From assembly GCA_965248815.1 (NCBI GenBank), contig CBDFKK010000008.1, forward strand, positions 1,736,001 to 1,800,000: 64,000 bases of DNA, given 5' to 3'. Below are positions 1-8,776 of the stretch, piece after piece. The stretch's first letter is position 1. Every line of letters begins with the position of its first letter. The notes below the pieces were generated by a model that was not told the DNA's origin, did no database searches, and saw only the letters and a program-made list of their open reading frames with translations. The DNA is from CBDFKK01 sp965248815 (GTDB lineage: Bacteria > Pseudomonadota > Alphaproteobacteria > SMXP01). The translations under genes and the position numbers were made by a program.

Positions 1-1530
1 CCCCACAGGCTCTTTGCCGGTTTCGGCCATGGGATGAAGGATGAGCTCCATCTCCTCGACGGTGAACCCGGCGGCAAGCTGGCGCTGGCGCAATTCAGCG
101 CCTTGATAGAGGCGCGGCTCGGAGTACGCGTGCACCACCGAATCCAATTCGATAATATTCTTGACCCATTCCTCGAACGGCTGCGACGTCGCGAGCAGAT
201 GTTTGATTTCGCCGTCGTGATAGAACTTGCCGTCCTCAAGATCGACGCAGATCATCTGCCCCGGACCGACACGGCCTTTTTCGGTCACCAGCGCCTCGTC
301 GAGCGGCACCATGCCGGTTTCCGACCCGACGAACAGAAGACCTTCTTCGGTCATGGTGTATCGCATGGGACGCAAACCATTTCGGTCCATGCCCGCGATC
401 GCCCATCTCCCGTCCGTCGCAACAATGGCGGCTGGACCGTCCCAAGGTTCCATAACCGAATTCGAATACGCGTACATTGCACGATGAGACTCGGCCATGA
501 CCGTCGCCCGTCTCGACCAGGCTTCAGGAATCAATAGCGTCTTTGCCATTGGCAAAGAGCGGCCGGCACGGGCCAATAGTTCGAATACCGCATCAAGAGC
601 AGCGGAATCCGAACTGCCGGTCTGTACGATTGGTTTAATTTCGTCTCCATGTTCGCCGAATACTTCCGACGCCATCCGGATCTCATGGCTTTTCATCCAA
701 TTGACATTGCCGCGGATGGTATTGATCTCGCCGTTGTGGGCCAGCATGCGAAACGGTTGGGCGAGCCACCAATTTGGAAACGTGTTCGTCGAGTATCTCT
801 GATGAAACAAAGCAACCGACGAAACAAATCGGTCGTCCTGCAAGTCCGGATAGAAGACGGATAATTGTTCGGCGAGAAACATGCCCTTGTAAACAAGCGA
901 TTCGGTCGATAGCGAACAAATATAAAAATCGTTGATGCGTGAATCGGCGACCCGCTTTTCAATGCGCCGGCGCACAAGATAGAGCTCTCTTTCAAGCTCT
1001 TGATAGCTGCGCTTGGTCGGACTTTCGAACATGATCTGTTCGATCTCCGGCCTTGTCGCATTGGCTTTAGCGCCGATCACTTCGGTATTTACCGGGACTT
1101 GCCGCCAGCCATAAATGTAATAGCCAAATCTCAAAATTTCCGATTCGACAATCGTACGGCACAGCTCTTGCGCGCTATAATCCGTGCGCGGAAGAAATAC
1201 CATTCCTATTCCGATGGGATTATCACGCGGCTCGTGCCCCGTGCGGGCCACTTGTTCGGTGAAGAACCCTTGCGGCACGTCAAGATGAATACCGGCCCCG
1301 TCACCTGTCTTTCCGTCGGCATCAACTGCACCACGATGCCATACGGCCCGCAGGGCATCGATGCCTGCCGTCACCACGTCGCGCCGCGGCTCCCCATCGA
1401 GGGCCGCAACGAGACCTACGCCGCAAGCGTCGTGCTCTTGCTCAGGCGAGTAGACGTGCGCATCCTCAAGGAGCTTTGCGTTTCGGCTGTATCGTTCGAG
1501 CTCTTTGCGAGCCTTCTTTTGATCGGTCAT
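1..1530 (-). CDS. gltB: Glutamate synthase large subunit, N-terminal 510 codons (runs off left edge)
   Basis: The reading frame runs from an ATG at 1530 to base 1 with no stop, so the 3' part lies outside the window. What is seen is the class II glutamine amidotransferase domain of ferredoxin/NADPH glutamate synthase. It releases ammonia from glutamine, which the missing central and FMN domains add to 2-oxoglutarate. A 35-residue propeptide precedes the expected catalytic Cys36 in the context ACGVGLVA. The segments WHRGAVDADGKTGDGAG, HQRYSTNTFPNW and AHNGEINTIRGN are typical of GltB. It starts 11 bp after the gltD stop on the same strand, so the two subunits form an operon in the order gltD-gltB. 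Confidence 0.96.
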   Translation of the reverse strand, partial: MTDQKKARKELERYSRNAKLLEDAHVYSPEQEHDACGVGLVAALDGEPRRDVVTAGIDALRAVWHRGAVDADGKTGDGAGIHLDVPQGFFTEQVARTGHEPRDNPIGIGMVFLPRTDYSAQELCRTIVESEILRFGYYIYGWRQVPVNTEVIGAKANATRPEIEQIMFESPTKRSYQELERELYLVRRRIEKRVADSRINDFYICSLSTESLVYKGMFLAEQLSVFYPDLQDDRFVSSVALFHQRYSTNTFPNWWLAQPFRMLAHNGEINTIRGNVNWMKSHEIRMASEVFGEHGDEIKPIVQTGSSDSAALDAVFELLARAGRSLPMAKTLLIPEAWSRRATVMAESHRAMYAYSNSVMEPWDGPAAIVATDGRWAIAGMDRNGLRPMRYTMTEEGLLFVGSETGMVPLDEALVTEKGRVGPGQMICVDLEDGKFYHDGEIKHLLATSQPFEEWVKNIIELDSVVHAYSEPRLYQGAELRQRQLAAGFTVEEMELILHPMAETGKEPVG

Positions 1531-1541
1531 ATATTGACTCT

Positions 1542-3062
1542 CTATGAAGCTTGAGCCAGTTCAGGACGGCCACGCTGCGTACCATGTTCCCCCTCGGTTC
1601 CGGCCGCACGCGCCCGCAAATATTGACGCATAGCCGCCGCGGCGTCGCGGCCGTCGCGTATAGCCCATACGACCAGCGAAGCACCACGTACGATATCGCC
1701 CGCGGCGAAGACGCCGTCCAAGTTGGTCATCAGCGTACGGAAGTCCGCTTTGATCGTACCCCATCGCGTGACAGCAAGATCTTCGGCGTCGAAGAGAACC
1801 GGAATTTCTTCTGGGTCAAAACCCAGAGCTTTGATCACCAGATCCGCATCTAGGGTGAATTCGGAGTCGGGAATTTCTTCGGGCCGTTGGCGACCTGACG
1901 AATCCGGCAGACCGAGGCGCATTCTTGTGGTGCGGACACCCGTAATCTGGCCTGGGCCATTGGAAGCGTCTTCGCCCATCAGTGCCTTGGGCCCCGACAG
2001 CCACATAAAATCAACGCCTTCCTCTTCGGCATGGGTCACTTCACGCATCGATCCAGGCATATTGTCCCGGTCACGGCGATATAGGCATTTGACCGATTTG
2101 GCGCCTTGACGCACAGCCGTGCGGACGCAATCCATAGCCGTGTCGCCGCCTCCGATAACCACAACGTTTTTGCCCGCCGCATTGAGCGTGCCATCCTCAA
2201 AGTCGGGCACGGAATCACCCAGTCCCTTGCGATTGGACGCGGTTAGGAAGTCCATTGCTGGAAAGACGCCGCCGAGACCGGCACCGGGCAAAGTCAAATC
2301 ACGGGCCTTGTAAACGCCCGTCGCAACCAATACGCAATCATGCTTTTGCCGGAGGTCGCCCAACGTCGCGTCACGACCAACTTCGAAATTCAAATGAAAG
2401 TGCACACCACTTTCGCGCAGTAATGATGCGCGCCGTTCCACAACGATCTTTTCCAGCTTGAAATTTGGAATGCCGTAGGTGAGCAGTCCGCCGACGCGGT
2501 CGTAGCGATCATAGATGTGAGCTTGATAGCCCTTGCGCCGCAACTCTTCGGCCGCCGCCAAACCTGCGGGGCCGGCCCCGATGATTCCTACGGACTGCGA
2601 GAGCTGGCGACGCGGCTTGACCGGTTTGACCCATCCTTTTTCCCAAGCCGTGTCGGTGATGTATTTTTCGATGGCCCCAATCGTCACCGTTCCATGACCG
2701 GACTGCTCTATGACGCAATTGCCTTCGCAAAGGCGATCTTGGGGACAAATACGCCCGCAGACTTCTGGCATGTTGTTGGTGGCTTGGCTGACCTCATATG
2801 CCTCCTCAAGGCGGCCTTCGGCGGCCAATTTGAGCCAATCTGGAATGTTGTTATGTAGGGGACAATGGACTTGGCAGAAGGGAATGCCACATTGCGAGCA
2901 GCGCCCGGCCTGTTCTTCTGCCCTAGCCTGCAAATACTCTCCATAGATCTCGCGGAAGTCGCCGACATAGATCTCGCGGAAGTCGCCGACGCGTTTGTCG
3001 GCCAAGCGCTTGTCCGGCATCTCTTTGTCGAGCTGAACAAATTTCAGCATCTTCTGCGCCAC
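1542..3062 (-). CDS. gltD: Glutamate synthase [NADPH] small subunit
   Basis: This 506-residue protein passes electrons from NADPH through FAD and iron-sulfur clusters to GltB in ammonia assimilation. The N-terminal cysteine clusters (CSQCGIPFC.VHCP and CGRICPQDRLCEGNC) bind the Fe-S clusters. A Rossmann FAD site (GIIGAGPAGLAAAEEL) and an NADPH site (VVIGGGDTAMDC) follow. I place the start at a GTG (3062) because the protein then begins MAQKMLKFVQL, which aligns with the E. coli start MSQNVYQFIDL, and a GGAG lies 9 nt upstream. A longer in-frame ATG at 3173 has no homologous N-terminus. Odd feature: the octapeptide VGDFREIY occurs twice in a row because of a 24-nt tandem duplication at 2942-2989. 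Confidence 0.95.
   Translation of the reverse strand: MAQKMLKFVQLDKEMPDKRLADKRVGDFREIYVGDFREIYGEYLQARAEEQAGRCSQCGIPFCQVHCPLHNNIPDWLKLAAEGRLEEAYEVSQATNNMPEVCGRICPQDRLCEGNCVIEQSGHGTVTIGAIEKYITDTAWEKGWVKPVKPRRQLSQSVGIIGAGPAGLAAAEELRRKGYQAHIYDRYDRVGGLLTYGIPNFKLEKIVVERRASLLRESGVHFHLNFEVGRDATLGDLRQKHDCVLVATGVYKARDLTLPGAGLGGVFPAMDFLTASNRKGLGDSVPDFEDGTLNAAGKNVVVIGGGDTAMDCVRTAVRQGAKSVKCLYRRDRDNMPGSMREVTHAEEEGVDFMWLSGPKALMGEDASNGPGQITGVRTTRMRLGLPDSSGRQRPEEIPDSEFTLDADLVIKALGFDPEEIPVLFDAEDLAVTRWGTIKADFRTLMTNLDGVFAAGDIVRGASLVVWAIRDGRDAAAAMRQYLRARAAGTEGEHGTQRGRPELAQAS
2942..2989. repeat. 24-nt perfect tandem duplication inside gltD
   Basis: Two identical 24-nt copies (2942-2965 and 2966-2989) lie back to back in the N-terminal coding region of gltD. 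The duplication is in frame and adds the eight residues VGDFREIY just before the first Fe-S cysteine cluster. E. coli GltD has only one such segment (EFVEIY) at this place. Confidence 0.95.
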
Positions 3063-3380
3063 GATTGGCAACTCCAAATAGGCTAGCCTATGGAAACTAA
3101 GGCGGGGGTTATGAGCGCTAGGCACCCTCGGTCGGTGAAACCATGTCCGCCATGCACTTACGCCACGAAACACCAGCGTCTCAGCTCATCTGAGCCCAAT
3201 GTTATAGGCCAGTTCTTCTGAAGTTTCTATGAAATTCCAGCATTCATGGCAATAATATTGCCCTTTTAAAAGCCATGTTTTTCGTTGTCTCGGTTATTCT
3301 GTCCGAATAGAGGTCAAAATATTTTGCATTTAGGGCCGTTACGGTCCTATTAATTATGTTGTAACGTTGAGGAGATAGGA
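3063..3380. other. Divergent intergenic region gltD / uppP
   Basis: This 318-bp gap must carry the promoters for gltDB (leftward) and uppP (rightward). It is AT-rich from about 3220 to 3370. The part next to gltD stays open in the gltD frame up to 3173, but I judge it non-coding. No RNA gene or operator was recognised. A GAGGAGA Shine-Dalgarno sequence at 3369-3375 serves uppP. Confidence 0.6.
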
Positions 3381-4229
3381 ATGCGTCTTGTACTACAAGG
3401 CGTTAGACAGGGCGTACCGTTGATGATGACAGTGGAACAATTGGTCGTACTGGCGATTATCCAAGGCATTACCGAATTTCTGCCGGTGAGTTCATCGGCC
3501 CATTTGATCTTGTTGCCAGAATTGATGGATCTCCCAGATCAGGGCGCGCTCATCGATGTCTCCATTCATGTCGGATCGCTGTTCGCCGTTATCATCTATT
3601 TCTGGCGCGATGTTTTGGCAGTAATTCGGGGAGTTTGGCTGTTTGTACGCGGACAAACCACCGAAGAAACGAAGCTGTTTGGCCACATTGCCGTAGCGAC
3701 GCTTCCCGTGGTCATTGCTGGCGGCGCCTTGTTCTATTCAGGACTTATCGACCAGTTGCGAGATCCTGAGATTATCGCCTGGGCCACGATCATATTCGGG
3801 ATCGCGCTATATGGAGCCGATCGGTTTGGCTCGCAAAACTCGCAGGTAGCTGACTTGTCGACCGGCAACGCGCTGGTGATCGGTCTGGCCCAATGCCTCT
3901 CGTTAGTACCGGGAACGAGCCGCTCGGGAATTACGATGACAGCCGCGAGAGCCTTGGGTTATTCGAGGGTTGAGTCCGCGCGCTTCTCCATGCTCATGGC
4001 TGTGCCGACCATCACAGCCTTTGGCATGGCCGCGGGGCTCGAGATTGCAGAAACCGGCGACCGCATTTTTCAGCAGGACGCGCTGATCGCCGTCGGGCTT
4101 TCGTTTGTTTCTGCGCTCATCACTATTGCCTTCTTTATGCGGCTATTGACGAGGATCACCCTCACGCCGTTTGTGATCTACCGACTTGGTCTTGGCGCAG
4201 CGTTGCTTCTTTATGTTTATGCAGGATAA
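3381..4229 (+). CDS. uppP: Undecaprenyl-diphosphatase (UppP/BacA family)
   Basis: An integral membrane phosphatase that recycles the undecaprenyl pyrophosphate lipid carrier used in peptidoglycan and LPS synthesis; family members were first noted for bacitracin resistance. The family motifs are present: QGITEFLPVSSSAHLI near the N-terminus and LVPGTSRSGITMTAAR in the second half, with about eight hydrophobic segments and a C-terminus of LGLGAALLLYVYAG. The start has a strong SD (GAGGAGA, about 5 nt upstream). It gives an N-terminus about 15 residues longer than many relatives; the ATG pair at 3423-3428 (MMTVEQLVVLA) is an alternative with a weaker SD. It is convergent with the next gene, 15 bp apart. 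Confidence 0.95.
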   Translation: MRLVLQGVRQGVPLMMTVEQLVVLAIIQGITEFLPVSSSAHLILLPELMDLPDQGALIDVSIHVGSLFAVIIYFWRDVLAVIRGVWLFVRGQTTEETKLFGHIAVATLPVVIAGGALFYSGLIDQLRDPEIIAWATIIFGIALYGADRFGSQNSQVADLSTGNALVIGLAQCLSLVPGTSRSGITMTAARALGYSRVESARFSMLMAVPTITAFGMAAGLEIAETGDRIFQQDALIAVGLSFVSALITIAFFMRLLTRITLTPFVIYRLGLGAALLLYVYAG

Positions 4230-4244
4230 GACAAAAGCGAGTGT

Positions 4245-5204
4245 TTAGCCGACGCGGCTTTCTTCAAATTGCCCGTGGCGCCGAAACCGTTCGAGATAGG
4301 TAGGAACGATTGTCTCCATCGATCTTGCGCGTATGCCGAGGTCTTCGAGAAGACCGACACTATCATCTGCTCCGGATATGATGTTGTCGTGCTTCAGCAA
4401 TTGCACTTGGTCCATGGTCAACAATGGATTGGGAATCAGGCCCAAAAAAAAGCCTGCGGCAGACGCCATGGCATAGGGCAATGGAATCAAAAGCCGTGAG
4501 CGGCAGGTTTCTTCGAGAATGTATTCCATGAGCTCTCGAAACGAATACCGGCTCGGACCACCTAATTCAAAAGTTCGTCCGCTTGCTGACGGATCGTCGA
4601 CCGCACTCGCAATGGCGGCAGCGACGTCACCAACAAATACCGGCTGGAACATGGTATGACCGCCACCGATCAACGGCAGAGCTAGAGACATGCGCGCCAG
4701 GCTGGCAAATCGATTGAAGAACTGATCCTCCGGGCCGAACACAATAGACGGTCGCATAATGACAGCGCTCGGAAAGACTTTGCGAACATGCGCCTCTCCC
4801 CGGGCCTTAGTTTGGGCATATTTGGATTCACTCGGCTGATTAACACCGAGCGCCGAAATCTGAACCAGTTGACACACCCCAGCCCGCTTAGCCAGGCTTG
4901 CCACCCGCTCCGCGCCTTCTACATGAACGGCCTCAAATTTTTGCCGGCGCGTTTCGGATAAAATGCCAACCAAATTGATCACGGCATCCGCACCTTCCAG
5001 CGCCCGGGCAACGGAAGCCTCATCACGAATGTTCGCTTGCACCAACTCTATTTGCCCGACGTCTCCGATGGGTTTGAGAAAGTGTGCCGTATGCGGCCTC
5101 CGGACACCGATCCTCATTCGGTGTCCAGACCGGGCTAGCGCGCGGACCGTATGGCGCCCAAGGAATCCTGACCCCCCAAAAACCGTTATTAAATTTGCAG
5201 TCAT
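4245..5204 (-). CDS. NAD(P)-binding SDR protein, complex I NDUFA9-like family
   Basis: A 319-residue atypical short-chain dehydrogenase/NmrA-like protein of the type annotated in alphaproteobacteria as complex I NDUFA9 subunit family. The N-terminal Rossmann motif VFGGSGFLGRHTVRAL is clear, followed by ADAVINLVGIL, SALGVNQPSESKYAQTKARGE and VIMRPSIVFGPEDQFFNRF, all typical of this family. Relatives of the mitochondrial NDUFA9 subunit bind NADPH and stabilise complex I; bacterial homologues are also suggested to act on quinones or lipids, so the role here is inferred. The ATG at 5204 is preceded by GGAGG at good spacing. It appears to be a single-gene unit. Confidence 0.85.
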   Translation of the reverse strand: MTANLITVFGGSGFLGRHTVRALARSGHRMRIGVRRPHTAHFLKPIGDVGQIELVQANIRDEASVARALEGADAVINLVGILSETRRQKFEAVHVEGAERVASLAKRAGVCQLVQISALGVNQPSESKYAQTKARGEAHVRKVFPSAVIMRPSIVFGPEDQFFNRFASLARMSLALPLIGGGHTMFQPVFVGDVAAAIASAVDDPSASGRTFELGGPSRYSFRELMEYILEETCRSRLLIPLPYAMASAAGFFLGLIPNPLLTMDQVQLLKHDNIISGADDSVGLLEDLGIRARSMETIVPTYLERFRRHGQFEESRVG

Positions 5205-5360
5205 GGAGCCCTCCGCAGCTTCGCCGCCCGATCAGACACTCTTGCCTGCACCTAGATTACGCAATCCTAACGCGTTGATAAGGCCCGAATGAGAACGGGC
5301 AAAGTGCGCTGCATGCGTGCGTTGACAAGCGCTAAGGACAGGGATAGTCAACTCCTGGAC

Positions 5361-5448
5361 GCCCAGGTGGCGGAATTGGTAGACGCGCTAGTTTCAGGTG
5401 CTAGTGCCCTTTTTGGGCGTGGAAGTTCGAGTCTTCTCCTGGGCACCA
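5361..5448 (+). tRNA. tRNA-Leu (anticodon CAG)
   Basis: An 88-nt tRNA with encoded CCA. The 7-bp acceptor stem pairs GCCCAGG with CCTGGGC, followed by discriminator A and CCA. The anticodon stem CTAGT/GCTAG holds the loop TTCAGGT, with CAG at 5395-5397. The long variable arm of class II tRNAs (GCCC.TTTTT.GGGC) and the T arm (GTTCGAGTC) are present. It lies directly upstream of the RNase D gene. Confidence 0.97.
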
Positions 5449-5478
5449 CAACCGCGAGAGGGAGTTAACGGAGTCCCC

Positions 5479-6090
5479 ATGACCATTCATCATCATCGCG
5501 GAGACTTGCCCTCAGACGTGACATTCAACGACAGCATTGCCGTAGACACGGAAACGATGGGCCTCAATCCTCACCGTGATCGGTTGTGCGTCGTGCAATG
5601 TTCGGGCGGAGACGGCGATGCACACGTCGTGCAACTCGATCGAAACTCCTACAACTGCCCTAATTTAATCGCCGCTATGTCAGATCAAAACCTGACTAAG
5701 ATTTTTCACTTTGCGCGATTTGACGTCGCCGTTTTGCAAAAATATCTCGGTGTACAGACAATGCCGATCTATTGCACGAAGATTGCGTCCAAACTGGTGC
5801 GGACTTACACCGACCGGCACGGGCTCAAGGATTTGTGCAAAGAGTTGCTCAGCGTCGATGTCAGTAAACAGCAGCAAAGTTCGGACTGGGGCGCCAAAGA
5901 TCTCACAGATGCACAATTGAACTACGCAGCATCCGACGTGCTCTACCTGCATGATCTAAGGGCAAAGCTGGACGTTATGCTCGCACGCGAGGGGCGCTTA
6001 GAGTTGGCGGCAGCGGCGTTTGAATTCCTGCCGGCACGGGCGCTTCTGGATCTGGAGGGCTGGCCCGAAGAGGATATCTTCGCCCATTAA
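5479..6090 (+). CDS. rnd: Ribonuclease D-like 3'-5' exonuclease
   Basis: A 203-residue DEDDy exonuclease, the short alphaproteobacterial form without the HRDC domains of E. coli RNase D; the family trims tRNA 3' ends. Exo I is DTETMGL (about residues 25-31), Exo II is HFARFDVAVL, and Exo III is YAASDVLYLHDLR with the diagnostic Tyr and Asp. The chosen ATG at 5479 has ACGGAG just upstream. The frame stays open back into tRNA-Leu, but that part cannot be coding. It is followed by the kdsD-lpt block in the conserved alphaproteobacterial order. Confidence 0.92.
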   Translation: MTIHHHRGDLPSDVTFNDSIAVDTETMGLNPHRDRLCVVQCSGGDGDAHVVQLDRNSYNCPNLIAAMSDQNLTKIFHFARFDVAVLQKYLGVQTMPIYCTKIASKLVRTYTDRHGLKDLCKELLSVDVSKQQQSSDWGAKDLTDAQLNYAASDVLYLHDLRAKLDVMLAREGRLELAAAAFEFLPARALLDLEGWPEEDIFAH

Positions 6091-6223
6091 CCAGTTTCTG
6101 GGCTTTGTTGACCTGTCTGCTCGATCATCCCATACTCAAAAAATGGCTCGAAAGTCGGAATTTTTAGACCCGGTTGCCGCGCTGTGAACCGTTCATCCAG
6201 ATTTATGCGACAGTGTTTGGGTC

Positions 6224-7270
6224 ATGAAGCCAGCCAGACAGGGCAAATCAACCAAACCGGATAGAGAGCCGAAAGGCACTAAGCCGAGCCGCAAGGACGA
6301 TGACGATCACATCGCGTCAGCGCGCCGGGTCCTGGAGCTTGGCGCGCAGGCGCTGTCGGACCTTGCACATCGTTTGGGAGAGGATTTCCTCTCGGCAGTT
6401 CGAGCGTTGGCCGGCACCGAGGGCCGCATCATCGTCAGCGGCATCGGAAAGAGTGGCCATATCGCTCGCAAAATTGCCGCAACTTTTTCGTCCACAGGAT
6501 CGCCCGCACTTTTTGTCCACCCATCCGAGGCCAGTCACGGCGACCTCGGAATGATTACGAACGCGGACAGTGTCCTCATGCTGTCGAATTCCGGTGAGAA
6601 TCAGGAACTCAGAGATCTAATTGCGCATACGCGGCGTTTTTCAATACCGCTGATCGGCATGTCGAGCCGTGCGGACAGCACGCTTATGGAACATGCAACC
6701 GTAGGCCTCTTGCTGCCGCCCGCCCAAGAAGCCTGTCCGATGGGACTGGCGCCAACCACATCCACTACGCTGATGTTGGCATTGGGCGACGCGCTAGCGG
6801 TCTCGCTGATGGAGCACAGGGGATTCTCGGCGGACGATTACCGCGTGCTGCATCCTGGCGGACAACTCGGCAAATCGCTGGTGCGGATTCAAGACATAAT
6901 GCATGGGCAAGATGAGCTGCCCCTGGCCGGACCACAAAGTCCGATGTCAGACGTAATTAAAGTCATGTCAGAAAAAGGCTTTGGTTGCGCGGGCATCGTC
7001 GATGGGGAAGGCGGAATCGTCGGCATCATTACCGATGGAGACTTGCGCCGCCACTTAGGCCCTGACCTGTTGGACCGCACGGCCGGTGACGTGATGACCC
7101 CGAACCCTAAAATTATTCGCGCTAGCGCTTTAGCTGCCGAAGCGGTTGCCTATATGAATAATAGTGTGCCGCCATTCTTGGTCGTATTTGTCAAAACCGA
7201 CCACGATACAAATAGTAAGCCTATCGGCATTCTCCATATGCACGACTGCCTAAAGGCGGGCATTACATGA
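6224..7270 (+). CDS. kdsD: Arabinose-5-phosphate isomerase (KpsF/GutQ family)
   Basis: Converts ribulose-5-phosphate to arabinose-5-phosphate, the first step to Kdo for LPS core. The 348-residue protein has a SIS domain (GRIIVSGIGKSGHIARKIAATFSSTGSPA and SNSGENQEL) followed by two CBS domains (from VRIQDIMHG and from VMTPNPKII). The first 30 residues are a charged extension (GKSTKPDREPKGTKPSRKDD) not typical of the family. Its stop overlaps the lptC start by 4 nt (ATGA), so translation of the two is probably coupled. Neighbours are all LPS biogenesis genes. Confidence 0.95.
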   Translation: MKPARQGKSTKPDREPKGTKPSRKDDDDHIASARRVLELGAQALSDLAHRLGEDFLSAVRALAGTEGRIIVSGIGKSGHIARKIAATFSSTGSPALFVHPSEASHGDLGMITNADSVLMLSNSGENQELRDLIAHTRRFSIPLIGMSSRADSTLMEHATVGLLLPPAQEACPMGLAPTTSTTLMLALGDALAVSLMEHRGFSADDYRVLHPGGQLGKSLVRIQDIMHGQDELPLAGPQSPMSDVIKVMSEKGFGCAGIVDGEGGIVGIITDGDLRRHLGPDLLDRTAGDVMTPNPKIIRASALAAEAVAYMNNSVPPFLVVFVKTDHDTNSKPIGILHMHDCLKAGIT

Positions 7271-8040
7271 CGCTGACCAGATTGGACTCGTCGATGAATA
7301 GCGGAAATAAGCACTCGCGGTGGGCGCAGGCCGATACGGCCAAAGGTCTGTTTCGGCATTGGATACAGCGGGACAACAGCCGAACCAAACAACTCGCGGC
7401 GACGGCCGACCAGCACAGTCGTTTTGTCGAATTGATGAAGACGTCGCTGCCTATCGTTGCGGTCGGCATTATCGTCATGGCCGTGGTATCCGGGGTCATG
7501 GTGAGCAACCGCGAGGGAATTTCAATCGTATTCCCATCCCTGCCGACGGTCGAAAACGATTTACACATGCTGAGCCCGAAATTTTCGGGTTTTGATTCAG
7601 AAAATCGTCCCTACATCGTAAATGCACTTACCGCCATTCAAGACCGAGACGATCCCAATCTCATCCGCCTGACAACAATCGATGGACATGTAGTTTTGGC
7701 AACGCCCGAGAATTCCACTCCCGATTCCATTACGGAGCTGGACCTCACAGCCAATGGCGGCTTGCTACGCTCGGATGAGCAAACGATGGAACTCGAAGGC
7801 AATGTGACCTTGCAGTCGAATAACAACTATGAATTCGTAACCCAGTGGGCTTTTATCGAGTTTGAAACCAACCGCATCCACGGAACCAAGCCGATAGCCG
7901 GAACTGGCCCGCGAGGGGCCATCCAAGCCGAGGAGTTCGAAGTTACCGAAGATGGCGACCGGCTGCTCTTTAAGGGAAATGTTCAAACGACTATCAATAT
8001 GGACATTGAGTCATCGGGCATGCGCGGCTCGCTTGAATAG
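7267..8040 (+). CDS. lptC: LPS export protein LptC
   Basis: A 257-residue inner-membrane protein that links the LptBFG transporter to the periplasmic LptA bridge. A cytoplasmic N-terminus of about 60 residues precedes one transmembrane segment (TSLPIVAVGIIVMAVVSGVMV). A periplasmic beta-jellyroll follows, with repeated strands such as RLTTIDGHVVLATPEN, MELEGNVTLQSNN and RLLFKGNVQTTINMD. The family is poorly conserved, so position between kdsD and lptA carries weight. The start could instead be the ATG at 7294 (MNSGNKHSR), but the ATGA overlap with kdsD favours 7267. Confidence 0.9.
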   Translation: MTLTRLDSSMNSGNKHSRWAQADTAKGLFRHWIQRDNSRTKQLAATADQHSRFVELMKTSLPIVAVGIIVMAVVSGVMVSNREGISIVFPSLPTVENDLHMLSPKFSGFDSENRPYIVNALTAIQDRDDPNLIRLTTIDGHVVLATPENSTPDSITELDLTANGGLLRSDEQTMELEGNVTLQSNNNYEFVTQWAFIEFETNRIHGTKPIAGTGPRGAIQAEEFEVTEDGDRLLFKGNVQTTINMDIESSGMRGSLE

Positions 8041-8045
8041 GACGG

Positions 8046-8711
8046 ATGATGAAGCAGCAACGAAAAGCACAATCGGAAGTGCCATTCATTCGAACGGTTC
8101 GGCATCAATGGCTGTTCATTGCTGCGATAGCGCTCGGACTGACTTCAAGTCTGTCACTATCGGCTGCACAAGAGGACAACACAGCAACGAAAGAAAATTC
8201 TTCTGAACAAGAAGACGGCACGTCTGTCGGTATTTTTTCCCAGGGGGGCCACGACACCAAACAACCGATCGCCATATCTTCGGACACGCTCGAGGTGAAG
8301 CAGGATGAAGAAATCGCGATCTTCACCGGCAACGTCGATGCCATTCAAGGTAAAATGCAGCTCAAGTCTCAGTCGCTCGAAGTCTATTACGCCACCCAAG
8401 AAGGCGACGGCACCGTAACGCCCAACTCAATCAAGCGCATGAAGGCGCTTGGAGGCGTTTTCTTGTCTTCGCCCGAAGAGACCGCAGAAGGGGATTGGGC
8501 CGACTATGACGTAACGGCCGCCATGCTCACATTGCACGACAATGTCCTGCTTACCCGCGGGAAGAACGTCTTATGCGGTCAAAAATTGGACTTGGACTTG
8601 GATTCAGGCCGGAGTGTATTGATAGGGTCATGCGGAGATAGCCCGGCGGGCGAGGGGCGCGTTCAGGGACTGTTTTTTCCGGCAGAATCTGACGACGAGT
8701 CTGAGCAATAA
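8046..8711 (+). CDS. lptA: LPS transport periplasmic protein LptA (OstA domain)
   Basis: A 221-residue periplasmic protein that forms the filament carrying LPS to the outer membrane. It has a signal-anchor-like N-terminus (HQWLFIAAIALGLTSSLSLSAAQ) and then the OstA/LptA domain: PIAISSDTLEVKQDEEIAIFTGNVDAIQG, MQLKSQSLEVYY and LHDNVLLTRGKNVLCGQKLDLDLDSG. The mature part begins with a 25-residue acidic stretch. It starts 5 bp after lptC behind a GGACGG, and is followed by lptB. Confidence 0.93.
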   Translation: MMKQQRKAQSEVPFIRTVRHQWLFIAAIALGLTSSLSLSAAQEDNTATKENSSEQEDGTSVGIFSQGGHDTKQPIAISSDTLEVKQDEEIAIFTGNVDAIQGKMQLKSQSLEVYYATQEGDGTVTPNSIKRMKALGGVFLSSPEETAEGDWADYDVTAAMLTLHDNVLLTRGKNVLCGQKLDLDLDSGRSVLIGSCGDSPAGEGRVQGLFFPAESDDESEQ

Positions 8712-8776
8712 GCAAAGGCCGTTGGGCCTCAGGTTCACAGAATCTTAAGGGCACTCAGTGTCTTATCAAGGAAGCA

